The position numbers and the translations under genes are program-made. A stretch of 64,000 nucleotides of DNA from Coptis chinensis (lineage: Eukaryota > Streptophyta > Magnoliopsida > Ranunculales > Ranunculaceae): assembly GCA_015680905.1 (NCBI GenBank), contig CM027378.1, positions 71,019,501 to 71,083,500 on the forward strand, in the 5' to 3' direction. The notes under the pieces are model-generated. The model was not told the DNA's origin. It worked only from the letters and a program-made list of their open reading frames with translations, and ran no database searches. Positions 32,760 through 45,070 of the stretch are shown one piece after another. How positions within the stretch are numbered: the first letter of the stretch is position 1; every line of letters begins with the position of its first letter.

Positions 32760-33530
32760 CAAATATCTAAAATATTAGTAGTAAATTAAAGCTGTTTATG
32801 TATAGTCAAAAAGTTTAGGTAAAAAATGGAAAGAATTTTGGAGGGAAAAAAGGGAAGTTGTTATAACTAGCTAATTTAGTAAGGAAACCTTGATTTATTT
32901 GGTTTCAACTAGAGTTAGCCAAGCTGTAACATGGTAGTGGTTAAAAGCAAGGGAATCAAATTAGGAGCTAGACTTTTTGGTCCTTTGCGCCACAGAGCGA
33001 ATTGAATTTTTTCTCAGATGGTTGTGTATTACTCTAAAACCCTCTTGCTATCGCATTTCCTAAAATGAGTAGAATTTTTTTTCCGATAGTAGAAAATGGA
33101 AACTAAACGTGTTCACATATAAAAGTTTCAAAAATGGAAAATAAATTTATTACCGAGAAAAGGAAAAGGTAAACTAAATGGAATTTCGGTATCAAACTTA
33201 AACGGTAAAAATTAACAATCCCTGGGAAATAAATACAACAAGACTGGCAACTTTTAGGAAAATGAATATCGCAACCACGGAGAACGAAGTTATTAAGGAC
33301 CGCAATTTAAATATGTTCACTGTGTATCTTGGTTATAAAGGTTACTAGACGATTTACAACCTTCAATCGGGGATTACATTTCTAGTGGTTTGGTGCTCAC
33401 TAGTATTCCGTTCTTCAGTCCACTACAATTTATCTTGTTCTTTGCCTTGCTCTTGCTCGAGGATGGCCTATCTGAAGTGGTATAAATGTTGCAGCCACCA
33501 GATTCCACTGATCCCACAAACGAAATCAAT
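32760..33530. other. No gene recognised
   Basis: AT-rich DNA, no coherent coding potential. Confidence 0.35.
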
Positions 33531-33539
33531 TGTGTGGGC

Positions 33540-34023
33540 CAATGTTTTGAAAACCGAACCGGTGATCGAACCGATTTTTTGTTAAAATGGTTCAACCAGG
33601 TTCAACCATGGTTCAACTCGGTCGGACCGATTGATGTTTATTTAACAAATTTTTTAATAATTATAATAATAAAATGAATAAATATATGTTTTAATTCAAT
33701 ATTAATTGATATTATATATCAAAATAAATTTATTATACAAGAAATACATAGTAGTATGTTGGTTTGGAGTTTGGATTATCTTGTTTAGGTGTTAGGTTCA
33801 ACTCCCCACATTATCAATTTTTCAAAAAAAAAAAAAAAAATTATATAAGGGTGATCCGGTTTAGAGCTGACCGGTTCAACCGGTTCGCCGGTTCAACCAC
33901 GGTTTAAGCTTAGACCGAGGGTCTAACCATAAATTCAAGTTTTAACTGAACCGAACCGAAAATTTACCGGTTCCGGTCGGACCCCGATTCAACCACCGGT
34001 CCGGTCCGGTTTTCTAAACACTG
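33540..34023 (+). mobile_element. hAT-type MITE, complete reference copy
   Basis: Ends are CAATGTTTTGAAAACCG on the left and, reverse-complemented from the right, CAGTGTTTAGAAAACCG. They are flanked by a perfect 8-bp duplication, GTGTGGGC (33532-33539 and 34024-34031). Subterminal DNA is rich in GAACCGG/CCGGTTC. Length is 484 bp, non-coding, with an A-run near 33822-33840. Two other copies in the window (1692/7752 and 8459) are identified by comparison with this one. Confidence 0.95.
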
Positions 34024-34049
34024 GTGTGGGCTACCACGGATTCAAACGA

Positions 34050-34850
34050 CATTTTTTTTTCCCGCTAAAAGAATAAAAGATGGTTGCATTCACAGCGAAA
34101 AAAAACAGTAGAGTACAAAGTTGTAGTGTTGCAATTTACAAGTGTTTTTTTGAGACATTGCTTTGCATTTATGAGTATGTCAACCTATTTACATCAGTTT
34201 AAGAATCTTTAGTAAGGTCTTTCCTTTCCACAATTCCACTCTTTGTAAGAAGTCTGGTTTATTTGTTGCTCCACCATTTTGGCATTCCAAGCACACTCAT
34301 CAGCTGCTATATGTGCTTCTCACCATGAAGCTAAAATGTTGATCCATTGAGCTTTGGTCCTGAGTCCTGACATTGTCAGTTTGGCCTAGCAGAATTTGGC
34401 CTTCAAATGCACTGCATTGGAGCTGCTATATGTGCTTCTCACCGTGAAGCTAAAATGTTGTTCCATTGAGCTTTGGTCCTGACTTTGTCAGTTTGTCCTA
34501 GCAGAATTTGGCCTTCGAATGCACTGCTTTGGACTCAAAATATTTTACTGCTGCCGTAGAGTCTGAGATGACCCTTATATTCAGCTGCTTTCATTATACC
34601 ATGAATAATAGCAAGTATTTCTGCCACATAATTGGTGTCCCACCAATGCCTCCAATGTAGACTCCTCCAGTGCTACATCAGTTGTGGCTAAGCACAACTT
34701 CCCAACCTGCAATAATTCCAGGATTACCACCAGGTGAACCATCTGATTTTATTTTGATAACTCCTGGTGGAGGAGGATCCCAGTGGACGAAGGTACATAA
34801 GTTGATTGAAAACCACAGTAGCAAAATCAGATGAAGATAACGATCCTCAT
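34050..34850 (-). mobile_element. LINE 3' remnant with RNase H domain
   Basis: A poly(T) at 34051-34059 marks the 3' tail of a minus-strand LINE. The minus strand around 34690-34790 reads HWDPPPPGVIKIKSDG, then GGNPGIIAGWEVVLSHN, the start of an RNase H domain. Later parts are decayed. A block of about 110 bp is duplicated in tandem (34302-34411 and 34424-34527, starting GCTGCTATATGTGCTTCTCA). Confidence 0.72.
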
Positions 34851-35430
34851 TTGCTCAAACAAACGTAGTCGAAGAACCAAACCAAGCAAATAAAGCCTGA
34901 AGTCCCATCACTGCAGGCTCTGAGACTTTGCATAAAAACTATCAAACAATTGTTTATTAGAAATTATAGTTGATTGAACACTACAGACTTATTGGACGAT
35001 TATTGTTTTTATTTGTGCTGTGCAGTGACAAAAATGCTGCAGAACATGATATTTGCTGAAACTTCCCAATTATCCCTATATTGAGGTAGTTAATATCAAG
35101 CATAGTTTCTTAAGCCAACTCGTGAAATCTCAGCACACATTGATATGCTAACACCACAAAGGCGATAGTAGGCTTTTCCACATATCACACGCCCACATTA
35201 AAGTTCGCAAATCTCTCAGATATTACAATATATTAACGAGGCAACGACATACAATTCACCCAAGGGACAAAAAATACAAATGGAAATGCATAAAGAAACC
35301 AACTCTTTTGCATGCAATCAATTAATTTAATTTCTTCATCTCTTCTACTCTCACCTCTCTTATCTAGACTCATGAAGTCGTCCTTATAGCATATTATTCG
35401 ATCAAAACACTAAGATGATAAATAATAATT
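34850..35430. repeat. Dispersed duplication, copy A (pair with 40360-41260)
   Basis: Shared landmarks in the same order are AACCAAACCAAGCAAAT, GGTGCTGTGCA/TTGTGCTGTGCA, AAAAATGCTGC, AAGCATAGTTT, CGTGAAATCTCA and ACACTAAGATGATAAAT. The copies differ by many substitutions and by insertions in copy B. No coding potential is evident in either. Confidence 0.75.
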
Positions 35431-36224
35431 TTAAGGATAATAAGTCAGAACTATCACAGAAAAATGAACCTAGTAGCAGACAAAGCTGCTAAGAGTTTGG
35501 AGCAAACCTGGATAGCAATGACATGATAGTTGTACTAGGAAAACATACATGGGCGAACTGATGGGAGATACCCTATCTAACCTCTTATAGGTTTACTGAC
35601 AGGTAGCATCTTGTGTGGAGTCCTGATATGTTACTGTGGAATGCACCTGTAAGCATTACCCAATAGGTGAGTTTTATGTAAGTAGCTAACAATGTATATC
35701 CTTCTTTACTAATAAATATAAAATTTGCTGCTGACTTGGCAAAAAAAAAGTCAGAACTATCACAAGAACCATCACCAATCATCAGTATAAGACATATCTT
35801 TGATACTGAATATACTTGACTATTTGATAGCAAATGATGGGAAAATTATAAATTGGAGTTTCTCTCAATATAGCCAAGTGATACACCTCACTGCGTTCCT
35901 TAGTAGCAAAACATGCACCCTGACAAAACTTTTACAATATAATTAAAACAAACTCAACAGTGCAAATTTAGTAGTGGACTTCTCTACCACTATAGTTAAC
36001 TGTAAATTCAACTTGAAAGTTTTAAATTAGTAATAATTTAATAAAATAATTTGTGTATCCACTATCCATTAGTTATAGAGGTTCAACGATCAAACAAAAG
36101 CAACTGGCCTGGTTATGCAGAACAACACTAAATTGAGCAATGAGAACTGTCAATTAAGAGAGTACAGAGAGTGGAAGAGCGTTACACAATTAAGAGATAC
36201 ATCTAAATGCAATGTCGCAGCCTC
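35431..36224. other. No gene recognised
   Basis: AT-rich DNA; a short minus-strand frame at 35585-35833 has no recognisable similarity. Confidence 0.35.
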
Positions 36225-36760
36225 ATTTATTTTATTTTTTCTGAATGAGCAAAATATATTATTGGAAAAAACATAGTTACAAGGGTTTAGTACTAGGCTG
36301 CCATGAGACTTTCTAGACTCGTACAAATCTAAAATAGGTAGCTCCTGGTGTCTCCCATTTGGTTATCCATGGGGGGCCAATAAATTAAACACTGAGAAGG
36401 AAGTCTTATAGCATGCCTTATTACCTGATCTGCAGAGAAGTTGGCTACTCACCATGCACTTCAAATGAAACAATGCCCCAGTTCCTTCATACACTTCTCC
36501 CACCTTGGTTTCACACTCCAAGGGAGTTGAGATGACCCAAATACTGTGACAGCCACCACTTAGTCAGACTAGATCCACAACCTCTTCCAACCTTTCTGAA
36601 TTGGATGCTCAATGCTTTCTAAAATAGCCATGCACTCTGCCCAGTAACTAGTATTGATACCAACAAACCTGCAAGTGACTAGCAGAATCTGACATGTGTC
36701 GTCTCTACATACTGCTCCATATCCTGCTCTACCTGGATTAATCAGCATGCATGCATGCAT
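36225..36760 (-). mobile_element. 5'-truncated LINE (RNase H end)
   Basis: The tail is T-rich (TTTATTTTATTTTTTCTGAA) and followed by GAGCAAAATATATTATTGG, like other LINE 3' ends in this window. The minus strand then reads INPGRAGYGAVCRDD, GINTSYWAECMAILESIEH and KRLWI, the first half of RNase H. It ends at a GCATGCATGCATGCAT run, about 36745. Confidence 0.78.
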
Positions 36761-37783
36761 CATACACAATGATGTAGCCAGTTTTTTTTTGAATGATACA
36801 CAATAATGATACACATGCATGCATGATGTAGCCAGTTACATAACCACCAATCCATCATTAAAACTCCATGGATGCTGCAATTAGTATCATTATTTAGAGG
36901 GGGAAAAAAATACGATAAATAAGAAGAAGATATCTTCCAAGTTCTATTTCAATTCATAAGTAGGAAGAAGATAGCTCCAATAAATTCATAAAAAGAATTT
37001 GATGAAAAACATAAATAAAAGAAAGCGGCTTATAAATATGTAATGCATTTCAGCCCCACTTAGAATCCTTTAGCTAACTAATGTACAAATACAAAATCAA
37101 AACCAAAAAAAAAGTAAGTGAACAATCTACAAATTATTTCAAAAGCAAAAAAAGAGTTTGGGATTGAATACGTACCCTTTTCAAGGGAAGTTGCAAAGAT
37201 ACGTTAATCAGGTAAAACTTCTGCTGACCCGAAGAACACCAACTGCACTAAAGATTCCCCCAAAAAGAATCATAAATCAAGGACTAGAAAAGGGGGTTTA
37301 GACAATTCATGTCATTGAAGCACGTTAAAACTAAATAATGCATCTATAATTCTAGTAATCTTCTCTACATGTCAAACTTTTGCTGTGTTAGGCAGCCACA
37401 CAGCCAGTTGTTTCAACTTTCAAGTCCCATCTGCACTTTCATTAACCGCTAGAGACAACCACATAGTGTTACCACCAGTACACAGACTTATAAACTTCAA
37501 AATTGTTGTTAGGATATGCTTTGCTGAAGCTTATGTCCCAGAAACCAAAGTAAAGGCTATGGCAATATCACTTCTCTTATCCATTATATTTGTCTCTTCA
37601 TAGGTGTTCCATTTTGGGTTCCTCGCATGACACGCCCCTACCGCTAAATAAGCAAGCGAACACCCATTAGAACCAACCAAAGGTACCTCAGGATTATCTA
37701 TGTTGTCAGGGTCACAAAGATAGGTTTATCAACAAACACTGCCTCCCTTTCACGTTGCCTCAGGACACCTTTGACCGCCTTGG

Positions 37784-38294
37784 TGTCACGGACACGCTTG
37801 GATGTAGTGCGTACCGTGCGGCACTTGGGCATAACTTGTCCCAAACAAGCATGTTATTTGAGTGAGTAGTGCAAGCTAGTGGTGTTTGAGTAAATAGTAA
37901 TCAGATCACAATTGTACAAAGTGAGTGGAAGCGGTTCATAAGAAGGCAACAGTTCATAAGAAGGCATCAAATAACTTTCATTCAAGTAATCAACAGTACA
38001 ATTGTGGCAAGCGAAGGCAACAATACAATTCCTACAACCAAGATTGTTGCCTTCGCTAACCACAATTGTATTGTTGATTACTCGAATGAAAGTTATTTGA
38101 TGCCTTCTTATGAACTGTTGCCATCTTATGAACTGTTTATTTATTGCTTCCGCTCACTACGTACAATTGTGATCTAATTACTGTTTACTCAAACACCACT
38201 AACTCGCACTGCTCACTCAAATAACATGCTTGTTTGGGACAAATTACGTCCAAGCGCCGCACGGTACGCACTACATCCAAGCGTGTCCGTGATA
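37784..38294 (+). repeat. 511-bp palindrome (possible inverted LTR pair) with TG...TA ends
   Basis: The left arm starts TGTCACGGACACGCTTGGAT, and the right arm ends with its reverse complement (CCAAGCGTGTCCGTGATA). Arms of about 250 bp pair almost throughout: GTAGTGCGTACCGTGCGGC, AACAAGCATGTTATTTGAGT, CAAATAACTTTCATTC and AGCGAAGGCAACAAT. The centre is near 38040. Directly after the right arm comes GTTAGTATCAAAGCC, a good match to a tRNA-iMet primer-binding site. So the right arm is probably the 3' end of a Ty3/gypsy LTR and the left arm an inverted copy of the same end. Confidence 0.85.
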
Positions 38295-38815
38295 GTTAGT
38301 ATCAAAGCCAAATTTGGCTCCCTTGATATTTGTCAATCATGGCGAAAGGAAAAGAACTGTTGTCCCTGAGATCGACAAAATGGATCTTGACCTAAACACC
38401 ATGCAAGCAAACAAAGAACGCCTCCAGGCATTGGGTTAAGGCACATGGCTGCCATTGCCAAACTTCCATATGGTATTAGCGGATTGGAAGAACAAGTTTG
38501 CAGCATGATGGATGATCATGAAGAAGTAAGAGGGACGGTTACCTCCCTCCAGCAACAAGTGGAGGATCTCACCTCCAAGTTGAACCTAGTTATGAAAGGT
38601 ATTGGTTCACATGACCACGCATCATCAAGGGTCAGGGTGACAGTTTGGATGAATACAAGCTTGTTTTTCAGATATAAAAGAGTTGATCGCTTGAAATGTT
38701 TGAGTCAAGTATTGAGCCAATAGGTGGCAGATATGGATGAACCAAGATGGAACACCTGTACAATAAAAGAATTGTTCTCTCGATGAGGATGTCGAGAATT
38801 AAGTGGGGTAGAATG
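38295..38815 (+). mobile_element. Ty3/gypsy debris: primer-binding site, gag start, polypurine-like tract
   Basis: After the PBS-like GTTAGTATCAAAGCC (38295-38309) there is an ATG at 38340. In shifted frames follow RKRTVVPEIDKMDLDLNTMQ and then EEVRGTVTSLQQQVEDLTSK, a coiled coil as at the N-terminus of plant gypsy gag. After about 300 bp the sequence jumps to AGTGGGGTAGAATGTGACAG, which could be a polypurine tract and LTR start. Protease, RT, RNase H and integrase are all missing: a large internal deletion. Confidence 0.6.
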
Positions 38816-40355
38816 TGACAGGGTCGCAAAAGTGAACTTATATATGCCAAATGGAAGGTCCAAACCTATCCACACATCACAGGCCAAGAAAAGTCAACAA
38901 AAGTCAACTCATGGTCAAACCATGAGTTGGGTGCTCCCAATTACCATTCCATCTTTTAGTACGTTTCGATATAGATGGTCAAATGTCTAATTCCGAGCAC
39001 CAAGCTAGGAGTTATGCCTGGGATAAGTTTACACCTGGATCTATGTTCCCTTTTGGTTCTAGTGGAAAATCTTTATTCACTATATTAAGGAGGTATGAGT
39101 TCCCATCACTCCTCATAGTCTCCAGACTATCAGCTAGGAACTTCCTTGGTGCAATACCAGGGCTAGTTCATGACGACACTGAAGGGTGTGTCATGGATTC
39201 TTGACGACTCTAGGACGGGTCTAGAGACATCGCATTGGAGCATGCATACGTGGTACCATTGGGAAAAGAGGTTGCCAAATACCACGTCCTAGCGTTTTGC
39301 GCTACACTTAGTTGATTGATTGTGGGAACATCTAAATACTCGTCCCAATGGTGTATTCAACTATCCAGTCTCAAAGATATGGACAGGTGTGCTTAGTCTC
39401 CTCTCGGACATATCCGAGGATCCAACTGTGGGAAAACGGAGTAACCCTCAGTCTTGACTATCCGTGAGCTACTCGAGTATCGAATGTTTATCAGGCTTTG
39501 TGCATAATCGAGGTGCACGATCATGTATACTGCACGGACCCCTCTCAGCACATGTCCGTGACACATGGCCACTTTGGGCATGAGGTGCAGCCACTAAGTT
39601 TGATTATGTCAATTGCTTACAAATTGCCACAGTGAATATAAATATTCTATTTACACACTATACTCCTAATAATAAGAACGAATACAAATTTATTGGAATA
39701 GTTTTACTGTTGCAAAGATTTTAAAGAAAACAATCAACAACCTAGAAGATTTTAGAGAAAATAATGTTGCATCATGAATCTATCATTAAAAAGTTCAAAA
39801 TTAGCACCTCAAGTACATTTACAGGTGAATTGACATAACTGAATTTCACAAACATGAATCTGCTCAATCTTATCCAATAAAAATGACATTGTTAAGATTC
39901 GTATGTAGATATATATAGAAAGGCAGTATGCCATTTCTATACTTTAGAGTACTTTAACACCATTACTAATCGATCTATTTATAAGGTGGATGCAATTTCA
40001 TTACTTTACACAGCTTTAGCAGTTTAACAACAATACTTCTCTTTTTACGTTGCTCCTTACACATTAAAACCTCGGCATAGTAAATGTAGCTAGGGATTCT
40101 CTTATTTAATTTACTGTCTGTTTCACCTTAAAGTCTATCTTTGTGGGTTTTATATAAGCAAGTTCAAACTTATAATAACTTGTTCATCCACCAATTCTCC
40201 TCCAATAATAATGGTCAATGACATTACCAGAATAATTGAATAAAGCGTCACAAGCAATGAAGCAAGTATTTTTTTTTTTAATCCACACTAGCATACTGGC
40301 ATGTAGATAACAATCGTGATTTACTAGAAATAGAGCTAAGGAGCCTCAGAGCCAT
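38816..40355. other. Unassigned; may start with LTR-like sequence
   Basis: From TGTGACAGGGTCGC onward the DNA is less AT-rich than its neighbours up to about 39600. The short open frames (38983-39204) have no known match. It could be an LTR of the element above, but no second copy is present for comparison. Confidence 0.3.
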
Positions 40356-40359
40356 GACG

Positions 40360-41260
40360 TCCCAACGTACTAAAATAAACAAACCAAGCAAATGAGACTT
40401 AATCTCAGAGTCCCACCATCTGAGACTCCGAGACTGCATAAATATATGACATGGAACAGTTTTTTTAATATAACTAGTTAATCAAATGAACCGTACAGAC
40501 TACAGACTCAAGTCTGAAATATCTAATCAAGGTATAAGAAAAAGTAGCAAAACAGAACAAAGGACCTCACAGTTTGAATCTGCAATTGTGCCAAAGGACC
40601 TCACTTCTTCGCAGTAGAAGTTCACCAACTGTAATCTGCATTCAAGATTGAGAGAGAGTATAATGCTTAGCGTAGCTGTGTTGATGGAGAGATAGGTGAG
40701 AGAGAGAGAACAGAACTGTAACTATCTAAAGCTAAATTGTTATAAGAGTAGTGTCCAATTTTAGATTTTTTCTTGTTTATAGATTCTATTGATCTGTTTT
40801 TTCATTAGTGGTAAGTCTTTATCCTTTTTAACAGCAATCAGCTATCATACTCACATATTGTTGTTATTGGTGCTGTGCAATGAGAAAAATGCTGCAAAAT
40901 GTTCCAAACATGATAGCTGCAGAAAACTCAGAAATTGACATCTATATATCGATCGAGGTAGCAATACGAAGCATAGTTTTTAGATGCCAACAGGCCGTGA
41001 AATCTCATCATACAACAATGTGCTATCACTACAAAGCCGAAAGTACGCATTTCCAATAGATTGCCACTACAAAGTATGCATTTTTCTAAGATTTGAGCAG
41101 ATAATACAACATATTACAGCATTTTGTATGTACTACGATTATTAAGAACACACAGTTTAAACAATTGATTTCTTCATGCACCTTCTATTCTCACAGACTC
41201 CCTTTTCAAAAGTGTTGTTTAGCATACTATTTGATAAAAACACTAAGATGATAAATTGCT
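40360..41260. repeat. Dispersed duplication, copy B (pair with 34850-35430)
   Basis: See copy A for the shared landmarks. Copy B carries an extra block of about 350 bp (about 40470-40830) that includes a GAGAGAGAGAG stretch. Confidence 0.75.
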
Positions 41261-41561
41261 TCACAACTTTAGTATTTGTCTTGAACTCCCTTGGGCGAAT
41301 CTTGTCTTTTCGGCTCCTCTCTCCCAAATTCCCCCATTTTTCCTATCAATTTCATCCCACCATTCTGTTTGACTGGAAGTCAGATCCTCTCACAATTTTT
41401 CTACCTTCCACTTTTCACCATCCTTCCCACTGCAACCCCACCTCTCTCTCTCTCTCACTGCCACAAATCATAATCCACAATGACCCGGAATCCGTTCATG
41501 CATTTTTTTTCAATTAAAATGTTTTGATCACAAACACAAAACTTACAAAAGAGAAGAAACA

Positions 41562-42245
41562 TTATCTAAATTCCAACGTTTTTTCTCTTAGATATAGGAC
41601 TCCTCTAGCATCCTCATCTATTATCCTTACAAGTTCTATAGGAAATTCATGGGGGTGTAGTATTAATTCCTCATCTACAGATATTCTAGATAAGAGATCA
41701 GCCGCCCTATTCGTCTCCCTAAAAACATGCTTAACATTCCACCCTAAAAATTGTCCTAATAGAGTCTGAATATCAATAATACAATCCCTTACTATTATAG
41801 GGCAATAAGACGCAGTAGAATAAATGTAACTTACAGCGATACTAGAATCAGTATCGACATTGATGAATCGGACACCATTAGATAAAGCAAGCTCCAATCC
41901 ACGCCGAATTGCCCAAAACTCCACTGCATAGACATCCATATCAGGGCATATATTAGCAAAAGCTGCTATAAGGGATTCACCAATTGAATTTCTAATTATC
42001 CCTCCAATTTTAGAACCATTCTTAGAAACAGAACCATCAGTGTTTAAAGTAGAATAACGGGCTAATGGTTTAGCCCATCTGTAGTAACGGTTTATGTAAT
42101 AGGGACCACTATTAGAGCATGTAGGTGGAGGAGGTGGTGAAGGTAATATTGGTAGTGGACGCTGGTTGTTAGGGAAATATAGGAGAGGAGGTGGTGGTGG
42201 TCGGTAGGGAAGTGGAAGTGGAAGTGGAGGAGGTGGTGGTGGTCC
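41562..42245 (-). CDS. RNase H domain frame with proline-rich N-terminus
   Basis: A minus-strand frame stays open for 227 codons between a TAG at 42246 and its stop. The first 45 residues are proline-rich (GPPPPPPPLPLPLPYRPPPP, later PSPPPPP). The rest is an RNase H fold with all four expected acidic positions: STLNTDGS, VYAVEFWAIRRG, INVDTDSS and RETNRAADLL. There is no methionine before MDVYAVEF (41939), which lies inside the domain. So either translation starts upstream in another exon, or this is a 5'-truncated LINE ORF2 end joined to a GGT/GGA microsatellite. No zinc-binding or RT region accompanies it. Its intactness contrasts with the broken RNase H domains elsewhere here. Confidence 0.55.
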   Translation of the reverse strand, partial: GPPPPPPLPLPLPYRPPPPPLLYFPNNQRPLPILPSPPPPPTCSNSGPYYINRYYRWAKPLARYSTLNTDGSVSKNGSKIGGIIRNSIGESLIAAFANICPDMDVYAVEFWAIRRGLELALSNGVRFINVDTDSSIAVSYIYSTASYCPIIVRDCIIDIQTLLGQFLGWNVKHVFRETNRAADLLSRISVDEELILHPHEFPIELVRIIDEDARGVLYLREKTLEFR

Positions 42246-42540
42246 CTATGGAGAAAAACTAAAACTAAATGGAACTGGTCTTAGGAAACAACCTTCCATG
42301 ATTAACAAACCGTGTTTTGTTGATAGAAGGAAAGTACCCAAAAAATCACTGAAGGTAAAAAGGAAAGTTTGCTTTGTTTATAGATGGAATCGAAGTAAAC
42401 TTGTGTGACTTGAGACATTTGCCTTCGCTCTTTATATAAAAGGTTATCCTGTTTTAGAAAGAGTTTCGGAATCGGTAATCATAATATCTTTAGGACTCAG
42501 ATTACGCGTTGTTTCTAATTCGTTGGGTTTTCAAGAAAAA

Positions 42541-42640
42541 ATGTGGACACATAATGCTGCCATCAAAATGAAAGAACAAATTCATCTTAGGAAGTGCGCG
42601 TACTAGGATGAGAGATCTTTTAGGGAGCGTTGAACGTTGA
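42541..42640 (+). repeat. Direct repeat, copy 1 (pair with 47664-47780)
   Basis: ATGTGGACACATAATG, then AATGAAAGAACAAATTCATC and TTAGGAAGTG. The run after this, through GATCTTTTAGGGAGCGTTGA, is nearly identical in both copies. Copy 1 ends where LINE coding sequence begins. Confidence 0.9.
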
Positions 42641-45070
42641 ACGTTGGAGCTTGGATGGTCATAGGGGATTTCAACATAGTTACTAAACTCTCAGAAAGAA
42701 GAGGTGGTAGATTTCCTTGTAAAATCGTCATGAATGAGTTTGTCGAATTTATAAATGCCAATGCTTTGCTGGACTTGACAACTGTTGGAATGAGATTCTC
42801 TTGGACTAGCAGAAGAAGCGGCGATAAGAGAATGATTCAAAAGATTGACAGAGTTCTTGTTAATCAGAATTGGCTCAACTCGCCGGGAGTTTGGAAGAGT
42901 AGAATTAATAAAAGGAAATTTTCAGGTCATTCTCCTGTCGTTGGGAGTTTGGGAGTTTAAAGCAGTTTGGTGCATAAGCCATAAAGAAAGTCGTGGAACA
43001 GAGTTGGTAAGAGCCATTGTACAATGTGCCTATTCAGAAAGTTGATGAAAATACTGAAAAGATTAAAAGCGGCTCTGAAACATTGGAGTTGGGAGGTCTT
43101 TGGCAAGCTAAAAGCGAACATGAAGCTGTTAGCAGTGGAGCTGGAACAGGTTCAACTGGACTTGGAGGAGGATCCTTTTAACAGAGTCATGCACCAACAA
43201 GACTCTTTAAAAGAGCAACAGTTAACAGAAATGAAAGAGATTGAGATGGAGGGTGGAAATAGAAATCAAGGGTGAAAGACGCATTTGAGGGGGTAAGAAA
43301 TACTGCTTATTTCCATGCTCTTACTAAGAACCAGACGGCTCAAAGCCCAGATTGTGGAATGCAATGATGAAGTTGAGCTTTTGAAACAACAAGAAGATAT
43401 CAAATCATTCATTTTCTCAGCATATGAAACCAAGTACCAGCACCATGAGGTACACTTGAATTCTGAGCTTATGAGTTTGATCCCCCAGCTGGTGAGGGAT
43501 GAGGAGAATATTGTGCTTACAGCTGTTCCGACTCATCAGGAGGTCGAGGATGCAGTGTTCAGCATGGAGGCCAACAGCTCCCCTGGACCTGACGGATTCC
43601 AGGGTATATTCTATCTTACTTTTTGGAGCATAATAGGACAAGATGTGAGTAATGCTATTGTTTCTGTTTTCAAAGACAACAAGCTGCCTAAGGGAATGAA
43701 CTCAGGTTTTCTTGTTCTTATTCCTAAGGTCACTAATGCTATAAGGGTGAACCAATATAGGCCTAGGGATCCCATAGGCCTATATCTCTTAGTAATTTTC
43801 TTTTCAAAATTATTACTAAGATTTTGTCCATGAGAATAAAGCATGTTGCAGATAGATTGATCAGTAATGAACAGCTGGCATTCATACAAGGCAGAACTGG
43901 GCTCACTGGTATAAGCTTAAGGTTAGCATCAGAAATAATGAATGAGCTGGACAGAGAAGAGGGGGCAATTTAGTGTTCAAGCTGGATGTAGCTCAAGTTT
44001 GGTTTCAACAATTAATGGTGCTCATGGATGCGAACTATTCTTAGTAGTGCAAAGATGTCAGTTATGATCAATGGAGGACTGAGCGGATTTTTTGTTGTTG
44101 GTAGGGGTTTATGTCAAGGAGATCCTCTTTCTCCAATTTTATTTGATCTAGCTGAAGATGTTTTGAGTAGAGGAATGAATTTTTTGTTCAACAGTGGAGC
44201 AGTAAAACATATGGCATTGGAAATCAGGTGCACAGGACCTTCTCATCTGCTTTTTGCCAATGACATCTTCGTATTTGCAAACGGGCATATCAGAGGACTA
44301 AGGACGTTGTGGGACAAGCTCTATATGTACCAGCAGGCAGCAGGACAATTGTTCAATACTTCCACGAGCAAGTTGTTCTTAGGAAACATGGATAACCAAA
44401 AGGAAGCAGCCCCTGGTGGATCTAGGATTGCCACTCAAGGGGGGTTGTTATTACTAACACACTACTAATATTTTTTTTTGGGTGAATTATACACTATTAT
44501 AACTACTATTTTTTTTCCGTCGGAACCCCCACTCTGGATCCAAGGTTTCGCAGATAGAATCAAAGCCAAAGCTGCGGGGTGGACTGCTAGATTGCTGTCA
44601 TTTCACGGAAGGGTGGTTCATGCTTAATTAATTCTAAGCAGTATACCAGTTCATGATATGTCTGTGTACAAGTGCCCAAAATGCTGTATGAAAAAATCCG
44701 AGCAGTTATTAGGAACTTTGTATGGTTCGGCGATCCTGAGAAAAAGAAGGGGCGTGACGTTGGAAGTGGGAAAATGTGTCCAAGCCTATCGAAGAAGGAG
44801 GCGTAGGCCTAAGAAGACTAAGTGAGATCAATTAATCTCTACTTATGAAACTTGCTTGGCATCTCATTACTCAAAAGAATGACTGGGGTGCTTTTATGTT
44901 GATTTTTTTTACCATGAAGGATGGTTGAGTTCTCACAAATCATTTTCGGACTGGCCTGGGATAAAGTGGGCACTTTCTGAACTCAAGCCTCATTTTGGAT
45001 GGGTGGTTGGACAAGGTAAAGATATTGACCTATGGAAGGAGTCTTGGGCTGGTAAAGCTGTGTATGATTG
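42636..45070 (+). mobile_element. Plus-strand LINE, 5'-truncated
   Basis: ORF2 begins inside the endonuclease (GAWMVIGDFNIVTKLSERRG, 42637-42960). Then come the linker (HWSWEVFGKLKANMKLLAVE, 43024-43275) and the RT start (NSSPGPDGFQGIFYL, GFLVLIPKVTNAIRV, 43315-43760). The RT core follows (VGRGLCQGDPLSPILF, 44028-44468), then the RT thumb region in broken frames to 45070. In the catalytic box FADD is FANDIF, a loss of one catalytic aspartate. Stops and shifts separate each block. A solo LTR interrupts the element at 45071. Confidence 0.87.

Noticed and set aside
32112..32762. Several frames in the fold-back element (WPHRLD, TVWTKSP words)
   Set aside because: They mirror the inverted repeat on both strands and have no independent support.
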